A stretch of 41,106 nt of DNA. Origin: Bacteroidota bacterium (lineage in GTDB: Bacteria; Bacteroidota; Ignavibacteria; Ignavibacteriales; Melioribacteraceae). Below are positions 35,308 to 41,106 of the stretch, in pieces (within the stretch, counting starts at the first letter, position 1; every line of letters starts with the position of its first letter). Below the pieces are notes generated by a model. It saw nothing but the letters and a program-made list of their open reading frames with translations, was not told the origin of the DNA and searched no databases. The stretch is taken from positions 1 to 41,106 of the forward strand of contig JAEXOD010000128.1 in NCBI GenBank assembly GCA_023447335.1. The letters run 5' to 3'. Both the position numbers and the translations under genes were made by a program.

Positions 35308-36042
35308 ATGAAGATAGTTGTTTGTGTAAGTCATGTTCCCGATACAGCTTCCAAAATAAATATTTCGGGAGACGGAAAAGGTTACGATAAAAACGGACTT
35401 ACATTTGTTTTAAATCCTTATGACGAATTTGCTATTGAAGAAGCATTAAAAACCAAAGAAAAATTTGGCGGTGAAGTTATTTTATTAAGCCTTGGTGATA
35501 GTTCATTTACTGATTCTTTGCGTAAAGGACTTGCTATGGGAGCAGATAGTGCTATTTTACTAAAAAGTTCTGCTTACCAAGATTCTCTCTCTATTGCAAA
35601 GTCACTAGCAGAGGAAATAAAAAACTTAGGAGCTGAATTAGTTTTTGTCGGAAAACAATCTGTAGATTTCGATAATCAAGTTATGGGGCAGATGTTAGCA
35701 GAATTGTTAAACTTCAATTCTGTTTCCGTTACTGTTGCATTAAATATAGAAGGAACAAAAATAACTGCAGAAAGAGAAATTGAAGGCGGAAAAGAAGTTG
35801 TTGAAACATCACTACCAGCGGTTATTTCAGCTCAAAAAGGTTTAAATGAACCTCGCTATCCTAACTTAAAAGGTATAATGGCAGCAAAAAAGAAAACTAT
35901 TGAAGAAAAAGATGCAAAAGTATTTGATAATCATTCAGAATTTTTGGGTTTGGTTAGACCAGCATCAAAATCAGCCGGTAAAATAGTTGATTCACCTGCC
36001 GAATTAGTACGTTTATTAAGAGAAGAAGCTAAGGTTATATAG
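35308..36042 (+). CDS. etfB: Electron transfer flavoprotein beta subunit
   Basis: Partner of EtfA; the heterodimer carries electrons from acyl-CoA and related dehydrogenases to the quinone pool through ETF-quinone oxidoreductase. 244 residues, with CVSHVPDT at the N-terminus, LNPYDEFAIEEALKTKEKFGGEVILLSLGD (AMP-binding half), GKQSVDFDNQVMGQMLAELL and LPAVISAQKGLNEPRYPNLKGIMAAKKK, all typical. GGAGG is four bases before the ATG. Followed by etfA after 10 bases. Fits fatty-acid use together with the acyl-CoA ligase in the divergent operon. Confidence 0.96.
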   Translation: MKIVVCVSHVPDTASKINISGDGKGYDKNGLTFVLNPYDEFAIEEALKTKEKFGGEVILLSLGDSSFTDSLRKGLAMGADSAILLKSSAYQDSLSIAKSLAEEIKNLGAELVFVGKQSVDFDNQVMGQMLAELLNFNSVSVTVALNIEGTKITAEREIEGGKEVVETSLPAVISAQKGLNEPRYPNLKGIMAAKKKTIEEKDAKVFDNHSEFLGLVRPASKSAGKIVDSPAELVRLLREEAKVI

Positions 36043-36052
36043 GAGATAAAAA

Positions 36053-37021
36053 ATGTCAAATAAATTTTTAGTGATTTTAGAACAAAGAAACGGAAGCATA
36101 AAAAAATCTTCTGTAGAAGTTGCCGGCACTGCTGTTAAATTGGCTTCAAAATTAAATGCGACTGTTGAAGCAGTGGTTTTAGGATGTACTATTGAAAATA
36201 TTGATTTATTAGCAACAACCGGTATTGAAAATGTTACTTTTTATAAAAATGATAATTTAGTTGAATATTCTTCATCTGCTTATACTAATATTATTACAAA
36301 ACATGTATCAGAAAATTCATTTTCTGATGTTTTTGTTTCAAATACTGCACTTGGAAAAGACTTAGCACCAAGACTTTCCGCAAAACTTGACTGTGGTTTA
36401 ATTATGGATTGTACTGCGTTAGATGTTGCAGATAATGAAATAATTGCAACTCGCCCAATTTTTGCAGGGAAAATGCTCATGAAACAAAAACTGACTTCAT
36501 CTGTAAAAATATATAACCTTAGACCTAATGGTTTCGGAATTACAGAAAGTGCTAGTGTTTCAATTCAACTTACTACTGTTGAAATTAGTAACTTAGTTTT
36601 ATCGGTTAAAACTATTGAAGTTAAAAAGAATGAAGGCAAATTAGATGTAGCTGAAGCAGATATTATTGTCTCAGGCGGTCGAGGAATGAAAGGACCGGAG
36701 AACTTCAATTTAATTGAAAATCTTGCCGGTGAATTGAATGCCGCAGTTGGTGCAAGCCGTGCGGTTGTAGACGCCGGATGGAGACCCCATTCAGAACAAG
36801 TAGGTCAAACAGGCAAAACAGTTTCACCTAACTTATATATTGCTGTAGGTATTTCCGGTGCGATTCAACATGTTGCAGGTATGCGTTCTTCAAAATATAT
36901 TGTTGCGATTAATAAGGATAAGGATGCTCCGATTTTTCAAATAGCAGATTACTGCATGGTTGCGGATGCATTTGAAGTTTTGCCTTCAATTATTGATGAA
37001 GTAAAAAAAATTAAACAATAA
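36053..37021 (+). CDS. etfA: Electron transfer flavoprotein alpha subunit
   Basis: FAD-binding subunit of ETF. 322 residues; the C-terminal FAD domain shows VSGGRGMKGPENFNLIENLA, GASRAVVDAGWRPHSEQVGQTGKTV, YIAVGISGAIQHVAGM and IVAINKDKDAPIFQIADY. N-terminal half matches the beta subunit fold. Nothing suggests the bifurcating form, which typically needs extra partners, but this cannot be excluded by eye. Ten bases after etfB with AGGAG upstream. Confidence 0.96.
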   Translation: MSNKFLVILEQRNGSIKKSSVEVAGTAVKLASKLNATVEAVVLGCTIENIDLLATTGIENVTFYKNDNLVEYSSSAYTNIITKHVSENSFSDVFVSNTALGKDLAPRLSAKLDCGLIMDCTALDVADNEIIATRPIFAGKMLMKQKLTSSVKIYNLRPNGFGITESASVSIQLTTVEISNLVLSVKTIEVKKNEGKLDVAEADIIVSGGRGMKGPENFNLIENLAGELNAAVGASRAVVDAGWRPHSEQVGQTGKTVSPNLYIAVGISGAIQHVAGMRSSKYIVAINKDKDAPIFQIADYCMVADAFEVLPSIIDEVKKIKQ

Positions 37022-37034
37022 TAAAGATACTAAA

Positions 37035-37694
37035 TTGGAAAAAATTGAAGTTGAAGTTGTAGGATTATCGGCAAACGCAGGTAGAAACGGTGCGTTTGCC
37101 CTTATCTTAAAAGAAATAGCCGGATGGAGAAGATTACCCATATTAATCGGTTCATTTGAGGCTCAAGCAATTGCTTTACCTTTGGAAGGTACAAAACCAC
37201 CTCGACCACTTCCGCATGACTTAATTAAAAGTTTCTGCGAAAATTTGGGTGCTACAATTGTTGAAGTTTTTATTGATGAGTTAAAAGATAGCACGTTTTA
37301 TGCAAAAATTACATTAGAATACTCTTCAATTACTACTGAAATAGATTCGCGTCCGTCTGATGCAATTGCCCTTGCCGTTAGAACGGGTGCGCCTATTTTT
37401 GTCAGTTCTGATGTAATGGACCTAGCTGCTTACAAACCATCTGACGTACCTGATTATTTAGATCAATCTTCAGATAGTGAAGAAGATGAAGATTCTGAAT
37501 TTGAATTGGATTTAAACGAACATAAGAAGGATGATTCGAACGAGAACCTCAATAAAGAAACCATTAACCTTCCCAAAGAAACACAAATTGCTTCCTTACA
37601 AGAATTATTACGACAAGCTATTGAAAAAGAAGATTATGAACGAGCTGCTAAATTACGTGATGAGATAAATAAACTTAACACATCTAACAGCTAA
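37035..37694 (+). CDS. Bifunctional nuclease (BFN/DUF151) domain protein with UVR motif
   Basis: 219 residues. Residues 1 to about 135 form a BFN/DUF151 domain (VVGLSANAGRNGAFALILKE, IGSFEAQAIALPLEG, SRPSDAIALAVRTGAPIFV). An acidic linker (SDSEEDEDSEFELDL) is followed by a UVR/coiled-coil motif at the end (LRQAIEKEDYERAAKLRDEI), as found in UvrB/UvrC and ClpC-linked proteins. This BFN plus UVR layout is common in Bacteroidota relatives. Nuclease activity is known only for a few plant members, so the function is uncertain. The start is a TTG at 37035, the only possible start before the conserved domain. Stop overlaps the convergent DUF2851 stop. Confidence 0.88.
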   Translation: MEKIEVEVVGLSANAGRNGAFALILKEIAGWRRLPILIGSFEAQAIALPLEGTKPPRPLPHDLIKSFCENLGATIVEVFIDELKDSTFYAKITLEYSSITTEIDSRPSDAIALAVRTGAPIFVSSDVMDLAAYKPSDVPDYLDQSSDSEEDEDSEFELDLNEHKKDDSNENLNKETINLPKETQIASLQELLRQAIEKEDYERAAKLRDEINKLNTSNS

Positions 37695-39163
37695 TTAAAT
37701 ATTGCGTCCCCGATAGGACAATCGGGGCATTTATTCTTAGAACAATAATTTCTAAATACTTCTAACATACCTTGAGTGATTATTGTTTTTTCGATATAAC
37801 TTGTCATTCCTAATGCTTCTGCTACTTCATTAACTATATTGTTTTCGGATTTTTGAGTAAAAATATTATACATCTGAAGAATCTTTTTACCATACTGCGG
37901 CAGATTAAAAACTTCAAAATAAACTAAAAATAACGGGAAAATAACATTTACCATTATTTCATCAGCTCTTTGTGCTCCCACAAAATATTTTATTTCACTC
38001 TTTATCGCTTTTTCAAAAACATAATGTTCTTTCCAATATCCATCTGCCTTAATAACAAATAAATTCTTTATTGATCCTATTAATACATTTAAGTTATGAA
38101 TTTCTTTAATTTTTTTAATGATAACATTAATTAAATTATTATTAATCAGTTGATCTAAAAACCTTGTGCCCCCTGCAATTCTAATTGTTGGGAAATTTTG
38201 AGGTCTAAGTTTAAAGAAGTGCCATTCAATATCTGTTAAAATCGTACCGTCATAATTATTTTTTATTTTCTGCCAATTTCTAACAATACTTTTTACATAT
38301 TCCGATAAGTATTCAGTATCAGCCTTTAAATTATCATTAAACAAATTTGCAATATTAAATAAGGAAGCTTCAGTATTTTCAATAAAATTTCCTTTATTAA
38401 GCGTTTTAATAAACTTTATATCTGCTGCCTTGGCAAGTTCTAACATTGGAACTTTATTTTTTGAATAACCTAAAGCCTCAAAAATTAACTCATAAAAAAT
38501 CTGTTCCCATATTTCGGGATTTTCTAGAAATTTTGGGTCAATTTTCATTTCTATTTCTTCAGGACTAATCTGATATGAAACAACCGGTTCTTTTAAATTT
38601 AATGTAGATAAATAAGATAGCTCTTTAAGTCTTTGTAAAACCCTTTCACATTTCTTATTAAGTCTTTCAATACCCATTTTTGATAATACATCAACTTTTT
38701 TTTCTTCAGATAGAATATTAACATCCTTTAAACATTTCAAAAAAGCATGATTCCCCTTATTACTATCTGATTCTTTTGTAAATATATCAAGTTCATGAGT
38801 GTTTAAATAATTTGAAAGACATAGGTTCGGTATTCTTCTACCGTCTCTAGTATAAACATATTCTTGGTTTTGTTTATTGTATAATGATACATGTAAAATA
38901 ACTTTGTTATAATGATTATTTAAATTATGGGCATGATTTACCCAATCAGTGTAATTAGTATCTATTTCAACATCACCAATAAATACAAAATTACCAATTC
39001 TAATTCTTGAATTTTTAAAATCAGGTCCACCTTCATCACCGTTAAAAACCCCGATATCAAGTATTTCTACATCATCACCGCTAATCGTTTTTAGCTGACC
39101 TAACTCTTTGTGATTAATCCATTGTTTGTACAACAACTCTTCAGAAACATTTTTCGATTCCAC
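37691..39163 (-). CDS. DUF2851 family protein
   Basis: 490-residue protein of unknown function with the DUF2851 signature near the start: ELLYKQWINHKELGQLKTISGDDVEILDIG and then NGDEGGPDFKNSRIRIG, and GDVEIDTNYTDWVNHAHNLN, which is also conserved. No signal peptide or transmembrane segment. The C-terminus has a cysteine cluster FRNYCSKNKCPDCPIGDAIFN that could hold a metal or Fe-S cluster. Start is GTG at 39163 with GAGG five bases upstream. The last codons hold a strong hairpin on the plus strand and the stop overlaps that of the convergent BFN gene. Confidence 0.85.
   Translation of the reverse strand: MESKNVSEELLYKQWINHKELGQLKTISGDDVEILDIGVFNGDEGGPDFKNSRIRIGNFVFIGDVEIDTNYTDWVNHAHNLNNHYNKVILHVSLYNKQNQEYVYTRDGRRIPNLCLSNYLNTHELDIFTKESDSNKGNHAFLKCLKDVNILSEEKKVDVLSKMGIERLNKKCERVLQRLKELSYLSTLNLKEPVVSYQISPEEIEMKIDPKFLENPEIWEQIFYELIFEALGYSKNKVPMLELAKAADIKFIKTLNKGNFIENTEASLFNIANLFNDNLKADTEYLSEYVKSIVRNWQKIKNNYDGTILTDIEWHFFKLRPQNFPTIRIAGGTRFLDQLINNNLINVIIKKIKEIHNLNVLIGSIKNLFVIKADGYWKEHYVFEKAIKSEIKYFVGAQRADEIMVNVIFPLFLVYFEVFNLPQYGKKILQMYNIFTQKSENNIVNEVAEALGMTSYIEKTIITQGMLEVFRNYCSKNKCPDCPIGDAIFN
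37708..37727 (+). terminator. Hairpin after the etf-BFN operon, inside the DUF2851 coding end
   Basis: CCCCGAT (37708-37714), loop AGGACA, ATCGGGG (37721-37727), a 7-bp stem with five G-C pairs in otherwise AT-rich DNA, 13 bases after the BFN stop and followed by CATTTATTCTT. It lies in the codons for the CPDCPIGD motif of the convergent gene. It could terminate the plus-strand transcript; on the minus strand it is coding. Confidence 0.55.
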
Positions 39164-39252
39164 CTTAACCTCGCTTAATGAACAAAAATTTATTAACTTT
39201 TAATAAATTATGTTAACATTTAATATTATCGAAAAATATTTGAAATGTCAAG

Positions 39253-40062
39253 TTAAATGGAATATTCTAATATAGTTTTATTATAATTATTCAAGGTTTC
39301 TTTAATAATATTGGGAAAATTAGAACTATTTTCGCAATAAATTAAGGCTCGGCTAATATTTACTATGTAGTTTTTGTTTCTGCTATCACTAAAAAGTTTA
39401 GTTACTTCTTCAAGACTACCCCCTTGTGCCCCAATTCCCGGAAGTAATACAATTAAGTCGTTAAAATCTTTTAAATTTAATTTTAATTCATCAATATTTG
39501 TTGCCCCAAATACAATTCCTAAATTCTTATTAATATTCCAATTATTAACTGATTGCAAAACATTTTGATATAAAAATTTGCCGTTTTCCAACTTAAGTTT
39601 TTCGAAATCATTTGCACTTTTATTTGAAGTAAGCACAAGGATAAAACTGACTTTATCTTCATAATTTAAAAATGGTTCAACAGAATCAAAACCCATATAT
39701 GGATTTAGGGTAACACTATCAAAATTTAATTCATCAAAAATTGATTTTGCATACATTTCACAAGTATTTCCTATATCCCCTCTTTTCGCATCTCCTATCG
39801 TAAATATTTCTTTAGGAATATAACTAAGTGTTTCTTGCAATAAATCAAAACCTCTTGTTCCCATTTTTTCATAAAATGCAAAATTTAATTTATAAGCAGC
39901 AACATTTTCATAAGTATTTTCAATAATTATTCTATTAAATAGTTGCAAAGCATTTTTTTCACCTTTAAGATAATCCGGTATCTTAGTTTCATCGGTATCT
40001 AAACCTACACAAATGTGTTTATTTTTACTTAATGCATTTAAAAGCTTTTCTTTTGCATTCAT
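39253..40062 (-). CDS. pyrF: Orotidine 5'-phosphate decarboxylase
   Basis: Final step of UMP synthesis, OMP to UMP plus CO2; cytosolic. 269 residues, type 2 subfamily length. Active-site IGDAKRGDIGNT gives Asp91-x-Lys93-x-x-Asp96; Lys58 in AAYKLNFAFYE completes the catalytic tetrad. PGIGAQGG and VNISRALIY form the phosphate site. ATG 40062 follows rodA by two bases, with AAGG upstream. Its link to rodA is positional only. Confidence 0.95.
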   Translation of the reverse strand: MNAKEKLLNALSKNKHICVGLDTDETKIPDYLKGEKNALQLFNRIIIENTYENVAAYKLNFAFYEKMGTRGFDLLQETLSYIPKEIFTIGDAKRGDIGNTCEMYAKSIFDELNFDSVTLNPYMGFDSVEPFLNYEDKVSFILVLTSNKSANDFEKLKLENGKFLYQNVLQSVNNWNINKNLGIVFGATNIDELKLNLKDFNDLIVLLPGIGAQGGSLEEVTKLFSDSRNKNYIVNISRALIYCENSSNFPNIIKETLNNYNKTILEYSI

Positions 40063-40064
40063 AA

Positions 40065-41106
40065 CTAACCTTGTTTTCTATTTCTATAAATATTTAATGT
40101 TATCGCTATTAAAATAATATTCGCTAAAAATGAGCTGCCACCATAACTTAAGAATGGTAGTGGTAATCCCACAACCGGAGTTACATTTAAGTTCATTCCC
40201 AAATTAATAGCAAAATGCGTAAAAAACATTGCCAATGTACCAATTAGAACTAGACTACTAAACTTATTATCTATAATTGTTGCTAAATTTAATAAACGAA
40301 TAAACATATATAAAAATAAACCGACTGTAATTGCAGAACCAATAAACCCAAACTCTTCACCGATAACACAAAAAATAAAATCAGTCCATTGTTTCGGAAT
40401 AAAATTCAATTGAGTTTGATTACCTTGTAAATAACCTTTACCCCAAAATCCTCCTGATCCGATAGCAACTTTTGCCTGCATTAAATTATAACCGGCACCC
40501 AAAGGATCTGCTTCCGGATTTACAAATGTCATTATTCTATCTTGTTGGTGAGGTCTCAAAAATCTCATTGCAAAATCAAAAAAGAAACCGGCTGCAATAT
40601 TAAAAATTAAAACTGAAGCACTTATAAATATATTTTTCTTAAAGTAATATAAAATAACTATTATTACAAATATCGTAACAATAAAAAAAACTGACCCAAA
40701 TAATGACGAAAAGGCTGCAAATCCGGGTGCAAGTACAACAAATAGCGTAAAAAGATTTATTCCGCTCCAAAAAATCATAGTAATTGTAATTGTAACAAAC
40801 ACAATGGATGTACCAAAATCAGGCTCTGCTAGAATTAATATTATCGGAACACCCCCAATAGCAAGAGCAATTGCAATATCTTTCAAATTATTAAGGTCTC
40901 TTTGTTGGTCAGTTAACCAGTATGCCAACATCATTATGGTACCAATTTTTGCAAACTCTGAGGGCTGAAAACCAAAAAAACCCAGATTTAACCAACTTTT
41001 CGCACCATAAACTTGTTTTCCAATAAAATGAACAGCAATTAAAAAAACTATTGACAATATATAACCCGGTTTTGCAAATAATTTTATAATTTGGTTTGGA
41101 ATAGCA
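40065..41106 (-). CDS. rodA: Rod shape-determining glycosyltransferase RodA (5' end outside window)
   Basis: SEDS-family peptidoglycan polymerase acting in the elongasome. The frame is open to the window edge; the upstream codons (AIPNQIIKLFAKPGYIL) are in frame, so the protein begins outside. Landmarks: GFFGFQPSEFAKIGTIMML, the SEDS catalytic-region segment LILAEPDFGTSIVF with Asp, and GSGGFWGKGYLQGNQTQLNF with PKQWTDFIFCVIGEEFGFIGS, plus PVVGLPLPFLSYGGSSFLAN near the end. QGNQTQLNFIPKQWTDFIF favours RodA over FtsW. Stop is two bases from pyrF. Confidence 0.95.
   Translation of the reverse strand, partial: AIPNQIIKLFAKPGYILSIVFLIAVHFIGKQVYGAKSWLNLGFFGFQPSEFAKIGTIMMLAYWLTDQQRDLNNLKDIAIALAIGGVPIILILAEPDFGTSIVFVTITITMIFWSGINLFTLFVVLAPGFAAFSSLFGSVFFIVTIFVIIVILYYFKKNIFISASVLIFNIAAGFFFDFAMRFLRPHQQDRIMTFVNPEADPLGAGYNLMQAKVAIGSGGFWGKGYLQGNQTQLNFIPKQWTDFIFCVIGEEFGFIGSAITVGLFLYMFIRLLNLATIIDNKFSSLVLIGTLAMFFTHFAINLGMNLNVTPVVGLPLPFLSYGGSSFLANIILIAITLNIYRNRKQG

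Noticed and set aside
1..41106. CRISPR arrays, insertion sequences, prophage genes, tRNA genes
   Set aside because: No spaced direct repeats, transposase or integrase frames, inverted terminal repeats or cloverleaf-sized gaps were seen; nearly all sequence is accounted for by conserved genes.

Overview
The window is AT-rich (roughly 30% GC by eye), densely packed and encodes only housekeeping and respiratory genes of a Gram-negative, quinone-respiring bacterium. The clues to lineage are alternative complex III (ACIII) with an A2-type cytochrome oxidase, a DUF2851 protein, a DUF4270/DNRLRE-like lipoprotein, an Ig-like lipoprotein with a PPSGG motif after its lipid cysteine, and a GH171 NamZ. 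Together they point to the Bacteroidota/Chlorobiota/Ignavibacteriota (FCB) group, perhaps an Ignavibacteria- or Kapabacteria-like lineage. That placement is inference. I see no mobile elements, CRISPR arrays, tRNAs or rRNAs, and no gene-free stretch longer than about 130 bases.

Region 1 (1-10.7 kb, minus strand) is one respiratory operon, read right to left: actA (pentaheme), a 58-residue ORF with a Tat-like N-terminus, actB, actC, a fused actD-actE, actF, a membrane-anchored monoheme cytochrome c, a SCO-type copper chaperone, and coxA, which leaves the window. ACIII oxidises the quinol, cytochrome c domains carry the electrons, and the haem-copper oxidase reduces oxygen. Most genes overlap or nearly touch. 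No coxB lies between actF and coxA.

Region 2 (10.7-17.9 kb, minus strand) is a second operon: a DUF4270/DNRLRE-like lipoprotein, an outer-membrane beta-barrel protein, a TPR protein, glyA, tatC, a long-chain polyprenyl diphosphate synthase and a YwqK/MORN-repeat protein. TatC and the prenyl synthase could serve the respiratory operon next door, by exporting ActB and making the quinone tail. glgA stands alone just upstream.

Region 3 (19.6-23.7 kb, plus strand) holds hutI, ftcD and fchA (late histidine degradation into folate one-carbon units), followed by an overlapping namZ for peptidoglycan recycling. It converges on a TPR-histidine kinase at a hairpin.

Region 4 (23.8-35.2 kb, minus strand) runs clpS, a YchF-like GTPase, pepD, an acyl-CoA ligase, proline dehydrogenase, tsaD, mltG, the Ig-like lipoprotein and the TPR-histidine kinase, with several overlaps. 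Region 5 (35.3-37.7 kb, plus) is etfB, etfA and a bifunctional-nuclease/UVR protein. Region 6 (37.7-41.1 kb, minus) is rodA (partial), pyrF and a DUF2851 protein.

Non-ATG starts are common: at least six TTG and four GTG, several fixed by a clear Shine-Dalgarno or by a stop/start overlap. The least expected items are the small Tat-like ORF inside the act operon, the ActD-ActE fusion, the retained four-cysteine cluster in the molybdopterin-like half of ActB, and a strong hairpin that may end the etf operon from inside the coding end of the convergent DUF2851 gene.
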